Positions 48,643 to 63,740 of a DNA stretch of 64,000 nucleotides are shown here, piece after piece. Made by a program: the position numbers and the translations under genes. Within the stretch, counting starts at the first letter, position 1. Each line of letters starts with the position of its first letter. Below the pieces are notes generated by a model. That model had not been told where the DNA came from and ran no database searches. It worked only from the letters and a program-made list of their open reading frames with translations. Source of the DNA: Apis mellifera (Eukaryota > Arthropoda > Insecta > Hymenoptera > Apidae); assembly GCF_003254395.2 (NCBI RefSeq), contig NC_037641.1, forward strand, positions 8,474,501-8,538,500, written 5' to 3'.

Positions 48643-51230
48643 TGAAAAATATTTGAATCTATCTTCTAGTCTGCAAATGGAAGGATGAATAGGGCTGTAA
48701 GATCTTTATACATATATTGAATTTATAATACGGTTTACACGCTCGTGATTTTATATATAGGATCATATATATATATGTTAGTCTTTGAGCCCAGTTTAGT
48801 TGAATGAATCAATTCCAATTCAGTAAATCTCTTTTTTTTCTTTCGTCGGTAATGATATAATTGCTTAAACGCAGATAATAATCGTAATCACAATATCAAA
48901 GTAAAATTTTTAGTCTATAAGAGACTTTTTTTTTTATAAAATTATATAAAGAGTAAAAAATTTATTAACTTTGGTATATCAAGTATTATTTTATTTATAG
49001 AAACAAATAAATCTTCGATGGATGATTTAAAACTTTTTCATAGTATTTCGTTTATCTAAAGTGAGAATTTTTACTTAGTCCACTTAGTTCTTCTTTATTT
49101 GTTCGAAATCTTTATTAAATATTTTTCAACTGTTAAAAAAAAAAATTATTAAATTGAATGATGAATTAATATAATTTATTCAGTACTATGTTATCTATAA
49201 ACTTGAGCTTATAAATTTTTACATATATATATATATTATGCATGTAGAATAATTATGAAAATATATAATTATTAAATATATTATGTAAAATAATCTATTT
49301 AATATGAATAGGAAATTGTTTGCAGTCTTGATTAAATGTTTTTTTTTTCATCATAATATTCAAGATATTTGTCATTATCTATTCGACGCGTACTTCTCAT
49401 TTTCTTATCTCGATTATATAATTGAAAAATAAGGCTTAAAGGAGAAAAAAGAAAATAAATCGATTGAATCGTATATTATCAAAGAAATTTTTGTCGAGGG
49501 CTTATTCAAGTTTGCCTTTTTAAATCGAATAGAAGTGCAATCAAAATATAACGTTTATTTCATTATTCTCATTAGTGCGTTCGAGTTTCATTGCATTCAT
49601 TCGCATTCATACGCCCTAAGATCCTCTTTACAGATCCGTTTTGGTTTCCATATCAATCGACATAGTGACAAGAGCCTCCTCTCGTTCTCTAACAAGTCGG
49701 GTTTTCAATGTAATGGCCACTTTCCAAGTTTATTTTTTAAACTTCTCGCCGGAGGAAATCTCGTGCACGCGACTATCCTTTCACACGCGACTATCCTTTC
49801 CAGATTAGAAATATTTTCTACGAAATCGGCGCGAAAAGATCTCGCGACTATCTTGTAAAAAAAAGTTTTCGAATTTCGAGGAAAAACTCCGACTTGTTAA
49901 ATGTCGGATGGAGGCAAAAAAGAAAAAAAAAAGAAAGAAATAGAAATTGTGAAAAACAAGAAGTATTTTTAATGACACTCGGCTTTTTGCTTGAACGTTT
50001 CCAATGAAATATCTCTCGTATATTGCGAGAAAAGAGAATATAATTCTAGATTTTTCTTTCGAAGTAAACGTTTCGATTCTTTTGGTCGTAAACTTTCGAA
50101 ATGCTCGATAAAGAATAATATCCGGAAAGCTGTGCCCATAGTCTGTTATTTCGTGTGTTTACAAGATACGTGTTCACTCTCTCTCTTGCGCACTCGATCT
50201 TTCGCGTTTAATCCACGAGAAAGTTGAAGCCGCTCCACAGAACAAGTAGACTCCGCGTTTCCGTTTTCAGATAAACTATTGTCGATAATTCTTTTTTTTT
50301 TTTCCCCCCGAGATCAAAGTATTTTTTTTTTTTTTCTAATTTAATCGCATTATATGTTTTTCTTTCTCTGAATTTTAATTACATTATATTTATCGTAGAA
50401 AATAATAAGTGAAAAAATTCAATCCTTTTATCAGCATTATAATATTACGATTATATTATTTATGTCAAGTTGAGATTGATAAAATTGTATTCATATATGT
50501 AGAAATTTAATTTTTTATGGTTTTGTTGTTTGCACATGTTACTTAAAATTTTTTTCTTTCTCTTTTTTTCTAATGTATAATTTTCTATAATTCATATTAT
50601 TATATAAACACGATAAATCCACAAGTATAATGTCTACATGTGAGATGTGAGTTTAACATTTGCATATACAAATTATATCAAAAAAAATTTATTTCTATAA
50701 ATGTTGATTTAAAAGTAGAAATACGTCAAAAGTAGTTTTTCCTTTAATGTATAAATTAGTGGAATATAAATGATCATGCATATGTATTGAATTTACGTTA
50801 TTTAAGTTTGCGTATGAATATCATTAATCATTATTATTTATAATCGTTATTATCGTTCAAAAAAAATATATAATAGACGAATAATTTTTTCGAATAAATT
50901 TGCATAAAATATATATTTTTCAATCGTTTCAATTTGAAATTCAAAATCGAATCGGATTTAAAATTAATGAACTTTCAACAAAATTAACAATTAATTATAA
51001 TCAAACTAGCTTTCTTTATTTAACTTTCTTTATTCAGATCAAAATTCATACATTAACGAGAACAAAGTAGAAATTTATATTTCATAAACAATATTTCGAA
51101 TAATCAACAATTTAATCTTGCAATTATTTTTCGAAATGAAGAAAAATTAAAAAAAAAAAAAAAGAAACACACACATACACAAGTCGCGTTCCCACATTTA
51201 CAACATTTCTATCGATATATAATAAATACC
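48643..51230. other. PAQR3 upstream DNA, mostly AT-rich
   Basis: No gene called. A 17-base direct repeat, ACGCGACTATCCTTTC-type, lies in tandem at 49768-49801. An open frame of 107 codons (49535-49858) has no domain. 5' UTR exons of PAQR3 may lie here. Confidence 0.4.
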
Positions 51231-51259
51231 TTTTCCAATATTCATTATTTCTTGGCGGC

Positions 51260-51400
51260 AAAGTATCGATAAGTAAAGCTTGGCAACGACTACGGCCAGA
51301 GTAGTATAAAATATGGTTCGTTTACGTTGTCACGTTATGACCGGTCATGTAACACAATTGTAATTTGTTAGTGAAAACTCTCGGCGAAGAATCAGACGAT
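51260..51400. promoter_or_regulatory. Possible promoter with TATCGATA, TATA and a TGACC/GGTCA palindrome
   Basis: TATCGATA, the Drosophila DREF-binding word, lies at 51264-51271. TATAAAAT lies at 51305-51312, and the perfect palindrome ATGACCGGTCAT at 51337-51348. The area around 51380-51900 is GC-richer than its flanks. It could be the PAQR3 promoter or serve a transcript on the plus strand. Single short motifs are weak evidence. Confidence 0.3.
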
Positions 51401-54400
51401 GGATGAATGCACGCGTTTGTTCGTAAACACAAAGCGCGTCGTCGACAAGTGAACGCGACACCGGGGGGACACGGATACGTAGCACGCTAATTGCAATTCC
51501 AGCGTGATATATGCCACTTTACAATGATTTAAAACGTTCCCCCTTTGTTGAAGCCCTGACAATAATCGCGAACAACGTTTCGTCTGTCTGGTTATCGTTA
51601 ACATTTAATGCCTACGTACCACTTGGCTGCGGCCTGTCGTCTGGTTACGAAGCCCTCGCGACGCGAGTGTTTATCGAGCGATCGCAATCAACGCTTTTGA
51701 AAAGGTCGCGGCGGGTGCAGCGAGTCACTCGGTCGTCGATCTATCGACACATTCTTCCGACGATCATGCGTGTCTATCCACCACAACAACGAGCGAATCG
51801 ACCACCTTATCCTCCGCCTCGATCCCCGAACGTGCCGAGACCAGCACTGACACTGAACAAACTGCACTGTAACCAGACGGTCCAAAGCGCCGCTCGATAG
51901 ATCGAAACACATTCCCGTACTACGGGCTAGCGATGGGCTCGAGTTTTTATTTCCACTCGATCTCCGTGTTAATCACGAGATCCTACGTTCTTACACCTTA
52001 CACGCTCTCGCCTGACTCGGTTGTTGCCTTTATTGCCAGTGTTTTTTTAGAACAAACTTGATTAATAAGTTTAAGACGTTTTACAAGAACATTTATTTAT
52101 GCTATGATTTAAATATTTATACTGATTGTTTTTTCAATTTTATTTTTAGAGAATATAAATATATATATTTATTTATTGAAGAAATTTAATATGTAGTTTT
52201 ACCTTTTTTGATTATATTGTGTTTAATATTATTTTTATAATTCTGAAATAAATTAAATTGATATTTAATTGTGAAAAATCATATTGATTTAGCGATGATG
52301 AAACATTTTTATTAACATCGAATTATTGAGACGAAAAATTATATTATATTTATTATAAGGAATGTATAATAGATTAGAAATATAAGAATATATTAAGAGA
52401 ATAGAAACAAGTTTAAATCCGTTTGTTATATTTTAGTAGAACACTTATGAGTAATACTGGACAACTTCGTTCTTTTTTCAAACTTTCTATTCTCCTTATT
52501 ATACGATCCGAGATAAAGGGAACATTCTTTATATATTAAGAATGCCTATGCATTATTTATATATTAAAATAAATAATATAAAAATCATAATTCTTATTAA
52601 TAACGAACATATTAAGTTTGAAGTTCAGCAAAAATGAAATGGATGAATATTTTTTGGAATTTAATTGTATAAATATGTAAGCCATATTAATTACCGATGT
52701 CCTACATTCGTATAAAGAAAAGGCTAATCGTCGAAAAGCACGTTCCACAGAATTAATCAAAAATAATATTTAATACCAAAAATAGTGAAGAAATAAATAT
52801 AAAAATATTATCGCGAAGTTTTTATTGTTACTCAATTTAATTTTTATTGACATTATTAATTATTAATTATATTAATATATATTGTTAAATTCGCTTAATA
52901 TACGGGATAAAAAAAATACGAATTACATTAACGCGGTGCAATAGAACTTGATAAAATTTTGAATAACAATTAACGTTTTAAAACATTTTAAATATTCTAT
53001 CCTCTAAATAGAATCGTAAAATCGATAAAATCTTTACTGTAAAGATATTAATTGTCATATATCCGCATAAAGTTTTTAATTAGAGATTCCTGAAAATAAT
53101 ATATTACTTATAATTATAAAACAATTGCTATCATTTTATTATTAAAAAAAATTATTTTTTATGAACTTTTGATTTCTTGAACCAAAAGAAATAAATTCTA
53201 TATTTTCGTATACATACAGTTGAATAGTATTTATATTAAAATTAATTTTTTAATATTATAATGATAAAAGAATGTATTTAAATTTCGAAAATAAATTCAT
53301 ATTTGTTTAAATTCAATGAAAACTAAATGTAAACTTACAACTCGAGGAAATGATTAAAAACGATTAAATTTTAATTGGATTCTTGTTTGTGATACATTTT
53401 TCCAAGAGTCTTGAAATTCGTTGATCAGATAAAAATATGCTTATCTCCATCACTGACTTCGCTGTTTCAGCAGGTTTCTGCCAACACTGTTGTAAAATAG
53501 GTGCACAACGGTCAAGAGCAGCCAGAGCAAAAGAGGGAAAGCATTGCCACTTTCACCGTTCCACAGTTTTTTTTTTTCAGCGTATCTAAAAATTGTTAAC
53601 GGACATAAGATGCGTCAGTTCCTTCGTGAAAGTCTAACAAAGACATCTGCTGGTTCAGACGTGTACCTTAAACTCCGATCGTTCGAAGATTCTTTGTTTG
53701 TCCCCTTTTTTTGTCTACAGTTATGAAACTGAATAAATCAATCTGACATAATCAATTTTATTCTTAAAAATTTCGTTTTATCCTAAGTTAAAAAGTTAAA
53801 TCAAGTTAAAAAATTAATAAAGAAAATGCACTAATATATTTACAATTTTGATATTGAATTGAATTCTTGTTTAAAATTAACGAAAGACTTATTTTGAAAA
53901 GTTTAAAATTACCAGTTTTACGTTTCGAAATTCGGTCAAGGCACATATTGCAGATGTTGCAGATTTTAAATACATAAATAAAAGGCAACAATGACAATAA
54001 GAGAATTGTAGTACGTATAAAATATGAAATAAAATGGAAATATCAAGATAATTGTCTATAATCGCCAATGATCGTAGTTTATAAGTGATCAGAATAGATA
54101 TACCTTATCATTATTTGAAATTTATTATATAAAGGGCTAATGCTAAAATAATAATAATTAATTATAATATGTATAATAATAATTACACATGAGATGTGGT
54201 AATAATAATTAATTACACATGAGTAGTTTTCCTTCTAATAGAGATGAACGATGATCCATTTTCGAGGCAAATATTTAAATACCTGATTTGCCGCGCATTT
54301 ACTTGTAATTAAATTACAGCAGTACACGATCGTATGAGACAAAATCGACATTAACAAGTGATATACCATATTACATACTAATCGATTTGTCTTTTCTAGG

Positions 54401-56074
54401 CTTCGTTTTCGCTCCGTGAGCTTGCCATATTTTAAGCACCGATTACATTCAAAACTTGCTCGTTAACGCACTTTACACCATTCGCAAGACAAAATCGTTT
54501 ACTTACTCTCTAATTAAGTGACCATCTTTATGATATCTCGGATTGTATTCGTTACCTAGGATTAGAAGCCGAAACACTGCTAGCACCAACGAGAGGTGCA
54601 TTGTTTCTAAATTAGTTTGAACAAACTATCGATAAATAACATGTTACTCGTGAATGACAACATGTTCTTTTATCTTGTAAAATTGCAATGGATTTTGCAA
54701 ATAATTTGAAATCTTACTGTGATCCTTTACAGCCACAATAAATTGCAAAAATGTATAACGATTGAAAACGTATTTGAAAAAACTAGGATCAATTTTAAAG
54801 GATGATTTTACTGCCATGATAATAATATACGAGTTTTTTAATAATGGGATGTGATGGTATGTATATATATTATATTGTGGATGGAAAGGAAACTTAAGAC
54901 AAGTACTAAATAATAATAAAAAATCGCTTAAAGAAAAATTTACACGCAAAACAATAATTAACGCATTGATTCGAGTAAAACATAGCGACGGGCGAATTCT
55001 TAATTCGCAAGGTACGACGCATGACTTTATTGATTATATAATGACGCACTATTATAAAATGAATTCAGAGGATTTTACAAATCCATTGTTAAGCTCTAGG
55101 GCTCTTTGAAACATTTCTTATCTATTTTGTAACGCGTTTTATATAAGAATTCAAACAAAATGTATTTCGCTCTCATCATTTATCGATAAATAGTGACATC
55201 GATGACTACATTTTTCGTATGTAAATAAAGCCAAACGACGTCATAAGAAATCGTGAATGCCTTTGATTGATATTAGTATCGCACGGGCCCATGAACGGCA
55301 GGTACTTATGTCGCGGTCATTTAAGTCACCAAAATTTATTATTTTACGTACGTTGAATTATTTTAAGATGTATAGTCCAATTTATCGATTAACGATATGC
55401 ATAATTAAATTACTACACACACACAGGAACCAAACTATAAATTTCGAGTTACTCGTAGAATTTGTTAGATAGGTAAGGAATTTTAATAATTGAACAAAAC
55501 ATACAGGTATAGTTTCAGTAGTATTTATATATAGCCCAGTCTTACAAAAAAGTGACCGCATCGTTCCAAGGGACGGGCAAACATTGCTCACTTGCGTTAA
55601 AACTAACAATCGGTGTGCTGTCAGTTCAAGGTTTTCATTTCACTGAGAAAGTAGGTATATAATATTATGATATTATAAGCACAATAATTAGAAATTAAAC
55701 TATTAAATTCAAATACAAATCCTACTTTCACTCTCCTATATTTTACTTCCATTTTTATTTATGAAAATCAAAGCGGACATGTTTCTTTTTTTTTTTTTCC
55801 TGATTTATATATATATATATAATGTTATGTGACCACCTTTCAAATTGCCTCAATTGCCATTGTGGCAACGTCTCAATATTCGCAGGCCTCTCGGTACGAA
55901 GGGAACTTCAGATTGATCACGTTTGTCTGAGCATTCTTCGAACCCGAGTACTGGCTTAAGTTTTAAAGTAGACGAGCCATAGCTAATTTCAATCGGTGCT
56001 GATGCATAAGTGGCAATAGGCTGGGGCTGCTTGTTGGTGGTTTTTAGATGTTGAAATCAACGGAGATTGACGCA
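51401..56074. other. Intergenic DNA between PAQR3 and the E2 gene
   Basis: 51400-51960 is GC-rich and contains a 129-codon plus-strand frame (51511-51900), Arg/Pro-rich at its end and without a domain; I do not call it. 52040-55800 is AT-rich, apart from a coding-like patch at 53390-53730 discussed under findings. 55830-56070 is a more complex, GC-richer stretch that probably forms the 3' UTR of the E2 gene. Confidence 0.4.
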
Positions 56075-59035
<2,961 letters not shown>

Positions 59036-59940
59036 TTGTTGAACTGTGTGTTGATATTAACCGGCTGAAAATCAGACAGCGATAGCCGCTAGCCGAAGAT
59101 CTTTGATTAGGGATTGCAAGATGGCTGCCTTCTAAACGTAGCCTTACAGCGTTGGTCAAATCAGTATCCGTGAGCTATTCTTGCATTGTCCCCTTCATAT
59201 TCAAGCAAATTATTTGCAATTGTGTCTACGATTATTTTAACAAATAAATTTTATTGGAGGAACATTTTAAAGGAAAATAATATTATTGTGTTTTCTCTTA
59301 CACCTTTTATTGTGAAATTAAGCCAGAGACTCCACGGATTTCCTTTTATCGGCAACTAGTGGATTTTTAACATTATACTATCATTTCTCGGTAGATGTCG
59401 TGATGAAAGGTACAAATGATTGGCCAATGCGCGTGATTAAACGAATTTTATTCATATGTGTGTTATGTACCACGTATATATATATATATATACATAACTA
59501 AATATATACCTCAGTTTAACGATGATCATATAATTTTCAAATACTTACTATGCAGTTATCACATTACGCTGTTTCCTTTCTTTAAAGCAAGTATCTAGTA
59601 ACTAACCTAGAATAATAGTGAATTTATGTTCTAAGATGATTAATTTAAAATAAAAAAGGAACGAAAGTAGGAGAAATATATTATTATTGTATAAGTTATA
59701 GTTTATATGTCTATATCTTAGATATGACATCATTCTGTTTCAAGAAGATATTTTTCTTCCCATATACATATACTTATATTAACAATGCTCTCTATATGGT
59801 AAAACAAAACAACTACGTTGTTTCCAATTATAACCCTAGGTCATATAATGTCAGAAAATTAATAAGTTATATTTAAATATTAATTTATAGTTTAATATTA
59901 TATTAAATGTAAAATATATTTTATATAATATTCAATTATT
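59036..59940. other. Divergent upstream region of the E2 and PWxD-repeat genes
   Basis: About 900 bases separate two divergent ATGs. The E2 side (59036-59170) is GC-richer and holds the AAGATGGCTGCC word. The other side becomes AT-rich towards 59940. Positions of the transcription starts are not visible. Confidence 0.45.
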
Positions 59941-60582
59941 ATGACTGACGGAAGAAAAGTGTTAGGATGTCAATGCAAAAAATTACAAAAGCGAAGAAAA
60001 GAATGCAAAAGAAAGAGACAAACATTGGTGTATAATCCGGAGGAAGAATTATGGCATGAACCATATTTAAAAGATTTACGGAGGGAGTTTTCACATGTGT
60101 CTATATTATGTGATTCAAAGATTGAATTGCCATGGAAAGATATTGTATTACCAGCAGTTGGCATGAAAATTCGTCAAGATGTTTCCTTGACTCCTTTGAT
60201 TGATCGAGATGAGAAGGAAGAAAAAGAAACAGAGGAAAAAGAATCATTAGGAACTATGCTTTTACCATGGAAAGATTTAATTATTACGGAAACTGTACCT
60301 TCGACAAAAGATGCTATCGAGAGTTGCGATTCTACGTTAGAAATTCCTTGGAATGATCTTGTACTCGAGAAGCCAATGGATATACAACCTGTGCAAGAAG
60401 AGGCTTGTGTTACTACCGATGTTGAGATCCCATGGAATGACATTTTAATACCGCGAAATATAATAATTGAATCACAAAAAAAGAAGCATCCTTCTTCAAA
60501 ATATCCACCTCGATCATTAGCAATTACAAAAGGCAAATGTTGCTGTACAATTGGATGTAAAACTAATACACCTTGCAAATAA
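59941..60582 (+). CDS. Unrecognised protein with four PW-[KN]-D repeats and Cys-rich ends
   Basis: A single exon encodes 213 residues; I do not recognise the family. The N-terminus is basic with Cys10, Cys12 and Cys21 (GCQCKKL...ECKRKR). Four copies of a ten-residue motif follow: IELPWKDIVL (61-70), MLLPWKDLII (106-115), LEIPWNDLVL (133-142) and VEIPWNDILI (161-170), spaced 45, 27 and 28 residues apart. The linkers are acidic, for example Lys/Glu-rich residues 90-102. The C-terminus is basic, with six Cys within 200-212 (CCC...C...C). There is no signal peptide or membrane helix. The invariant Pro-Trp-x-Asp followed by alternating hydrophobics suggests repeated short peptide ligands or short beta strands; the Cys groups suggest metal binding or disulfides. 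Both are inference. It is divergent from the E2 gene. Codon use is AT-rich like the neighbouring genes, with no sign of transfer. Confidence 0.75.
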   Translation: MTDGRKVLGCQCKKLQKRRKECKRKRQTLVYNPEEELWHEPYLKDLRREFSHVSILCDSKIELPWKDIVLPAVGMKIRQDVSLTPLIDRDEKEEKETEEKESLGTMLLPWKDLIITETVPSTKDAIESCDSTLEIPWNDLVLEKPMDIQPVQEEACVTTDVEIPWNDILIPRNIIIESQKKKHPSSKYPPRSLAITKGKCCCTIGCKTNTPCK

Positions 60583-61847
60583 TTTATCTAAAAATCTATA
60601 AATTAATCTGTATAATTATAATATATCACATATAATTATTTTAAGATTATTTTCTTAACTGCTTTATTCATCTTCAATTTTATTTTATTTAATTTTTATA
60701 AAAATATATAAAACATATAATTTCAAAATAAATTTTAATATTTTATATAATTTGTAATATCTATTTTCGAAGATATAATAAAATTTTTTACACTTTTTTA
60801 TAAATGCATAAGTATATGTTTTAAAGAGTAATGGAAAATAATATCAGTATTGCCATGGAAAGAGATGTACAAGATTTAAAGAATAATTATTAAAGAATAA
60901 TTATTCCACATTAGAAATTTATAAGCGTATAAAAAAATATATCAAAATGTATCAGATTGTATAAGTTTTTATAACCACAAGGTCGTCCAGAATCTTTTTC
61001 ATTGAGTTTATTTTTAACTGATCACTTAATATGTATGCAGTTTATATCACAGTAGAAAAATAATATTGATATATATTGATACGGACTAAAAATAATATTT
61101 TTATCAAATATTTTTATATTTTTTATACATTTACATATATTACATAAACGAAAAACTATATATATATATAAAAATTGTAAATAAAAAAAAAAAATTTTTA
61201 TATTATCGACAGAAGTTAAGTTGTGATTCTAATAAATTATATGATGGCGCTACGTGCAACGAAATCGCGCCGCCATGATTATTATCCGCTTGATGTTCAT
61301 GATTGGCGGCAGTCGGCACTAGCCAGTGGACGCGAACGGTGGTTTGATTGTAATGTAGTTAAATCAAATACTGCACATGAAAATGGCGTAGTAAGGTGGT
61401 ATAACGCCGTAATTATCATCGCATAGATGTGTCGTGAAAAGTTTCGAACAGTGAACAAGCGTCTATCAATTGACTTTTTAAGCATTTATAACGATACCGT
61501 CCAATTAAAAGCATTGTGATTAATTCGATGGATCACTTATCCTAATAACAGCGTGAAAAGTGTGTTGTGTGTTGGTGACTCGTACTGTGATTTGACAACG
61601 GATGTGTTCGAATTCCTGTTAATGTTTTAGAGGTCGAACGAGATGTACAAGCGTAATTAAACTAACGTAATTCAATTTTCATGAAGAATATCCAACGATG
61701 GCACTCATACTTGGGAGAAATCAAGAATTTTTCCTCGTGACAGCTTGACGACCTCGACTCCAGACGAGTTCAAGATGGCGCCACCGGCATTTTGACACTT
61801 GCCCAAGATTCGTCAGCTGGATTTTACAACCGCTCCGAGTTTCGATT
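60583..61847. other. 3' flank of the PWxD gene and 5' region of the next gene
   Basis: 60583-61200 is AT-rich and includes a decayed copy of the PWxD repeat at about 60850-60920 (see findings). 61230-61850 is GC-richer, with ATGGCGC/GCGCCAT words at 61242-61276 and AAGATGGCGCCA at 61772-61783, like YY1-type initiator sites. It probably holds the promoter and 5' UTR of the plus-strand gene starting at 61848. The 67-codon frame at 61223-61426 is not called. Confidence 0.4.
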
Positions 61848-61892
61848 ATGAGCAGAGAATTTTACGTTCCTTGTACACCCTACACTTATCAG
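61848..61892 (+). CDS. Putative 5' coding exon, gene continuing right
   Basis: Fifteen codons, MSREFYVPCTPYTYQ, end exactly at CAG before a consensus donor GTAAGC (61893). The Met is the first in its frame after an upstream stop. The segment lies just past a GC-rich, YY1-word-containing region that looks like a promoter. I do not recognise the protein. The acceptor partner was not found; it may lie beyond the window. Confidence 0.4.
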
Positions 61893-62547
61893 GTAAGCGA
61901 ATTATTACTTGTCATTTTTCGTAATAATTACGATTGCTTCAACGTGTTCGGTAATCAGATGCTTCCTGCATCGCCATATTTTTGCAAGGAGGACTCCAAA
62001 TTGTTAATTTTTTTTCGTAACCTTTAAATATTTTATTTGGCTTTTTTTTTATAAGCAGGATATAATATTAATAAGTGTAGTCCAATATACTTTAGAAATA
62101 AATCATTTAATATGATTTTATTAATTTTATCGAAAGACATTTTTAATATATTTTTGAAATTAATAATATAGCGAATATTATTTTTTGACAATGCTATAAA
62201 GATCGCTTAACACAAACTTCCATAATTATATGAAATTTGAACAGTTACATGAAATATTATTTATTGCGTATAATATATCTAATTAAAATTTGTTATGATT
62301 TTTGTTGCTTATTTACGTTTTAAAGTATATCAAACGGTGTTTCGTAATAAAGCAATGCTCTGATTGTTATTTAAATATTAAAATCGTAACACGCGTAAAC
62401 GAAAACAACGAAGGTGGTGCCAACGAAAAAGCGACGGTCGATAAAAACCGACGGGTAATGTCAAATTGCACGATGTGAAAATTGACAAGTAACCCAGGCC
62501 TATGCCTAGTTTCTATATACCTTCTCGTGGATATTTTGACTTTCGCT

Positions 62548-62691
62548 ATGAGTGATGGTACTTTCTCAGAAAATCTGTCGGAAAGTAATATTTCTATGGC
62601 AAATGATGCGGAAGAATTAAACTCGCAGGGTTCCGTTGATAAGCGTGTTAAGGGTACGAATCTACCCACCGCGAGTAACATAACCAAGAAG
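62548..62691 (+). CDS. Putative 5' coding exon (48 codons)
   Basis: The exon starts MSDGTFSENLSESNIS and ends NITKK before a good donor (AAG then GTGAGA at 62692), in phase 0. The composition is Ser/Asn/Glu-rich and hydrophilic, typical of a disordered N-terminus. No acceptor joins it in frame to the exon at 61892, so it looks like an alternative first exon or the start of another gene. The function is unknown. Confidence 0.4.
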
Positions 62692-63508
62692 GTGAGACTT
62701 TAACGTCTGACACATAATCTTTTTTTTTATTTTTATTTTTAACTCGATGTTCTTTCAAATCCATAATTTTCGAAATATAGTCCCATCTTTTGAATCAAGT
62801 AAATTATATTTACGATTTCTTTCCATTTTTCATTTATTATAGTGTTTTTGAATTTATTGCTTTATATATTTCAATTACATTCAAATTGTTGAAAATTTTT
62901 AGCGTATTATGAATAAACTTATAAATGTTTGCAAATATTTATGCAAAATCAAATAATTATTAAATAAAACATTAATTAATCACTTATTTTTAAATTTTTA
63001 TATAATATTTACTAACAACATCATTACATATTCATTACATATTCATTTACCGTTGAAATTGATAAAAATAAATAGATAAAGTCAATTAAATTATTATATC
63101 TACATTAAAATCAACATTTTTTTTTCAAAAATTGATGTTTCTAATCTTTGAAAATTTTATTTTTAATAAAATTTGATATTTCTAATTAAAATCAAACTAA
63201 GCAAACTATGAAATAGATAAGTATTTTAATTGAAATTTAAAAGCAATAGAAGTGCTCTAAAAATTTCTTTTGGAGAATTAAAATTTATAAATCACATATT
63301 GTAATACAAAAAGCAACAAATATAGAATTTATCGGCTGTATCTAAATATGAATACAGTTACTGTGTTACAGTAATCATGAATGTTCGCATGAAAAAAAAA
63401 AGAGAATTAACAAATACACGTAGCACGAACACGTCAATTTGTTTTCATTTGTAACGGTCCCGAGTAAACAACATATTTTCAAGTATTAATATTTATTTAA
63501 CGATTTAA
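62692..63508. other. AT-rich DNA between two putative first exons
   Basis: I see no gene or repeat of note here. It is presumably intron. Confidence 0.5.
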
Positions 63509-63740
63509 ATGTTACACGTGTCGCGACATTTCGTCTTGCTTTTGAACGGAACCTCGTTTAGCGATCATAACGAACAGATCAGATCGAAGCTACCGAATGT
63601 CGGTTATTACCTGAGACGTTTGATGAGATTGAAGAGCGGAGGGAATCTCGAATCCGAAAAAGAACCGATCAGTAATATTTCTGAAATGACCGAAATCACG
63701 GAAACCATGTTAAACCGCGCCATGCTAGAAATCTCGATGG
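63509..63740 (+). CDS. Putative 5' coding exon (77 codons)
   Basis: The frame opens with ATG (MLHVSRHFVLLLNGTSFSDH) and closes with MLNRAMLEISMG before a donor-like GTAAAT at 63741, in phase 1. Within an AT-rich region this segment is GC-richer and uses balanced codons, which favours real coding. It differs in phase from the 62548-62691 exon, so the two would not be interchangeable first exons of one transcript unless they join different acceptors. I do not recognise a domain. Confidence 0.4.

Noticed and set aside
51511..51900. 129-codon plus-strand frame, basic and Pro-rich
   Set aside because: It begins with ATG and lies in GC-richer DNA, but no domain or conservation argument is available and an opposing frame is open too.
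60174..60578. 134-codon minus-strand frame over the PWxD gene
   Set aside because: Shadow of the plus-strand gene; the repeats make sense only on the plus strand.
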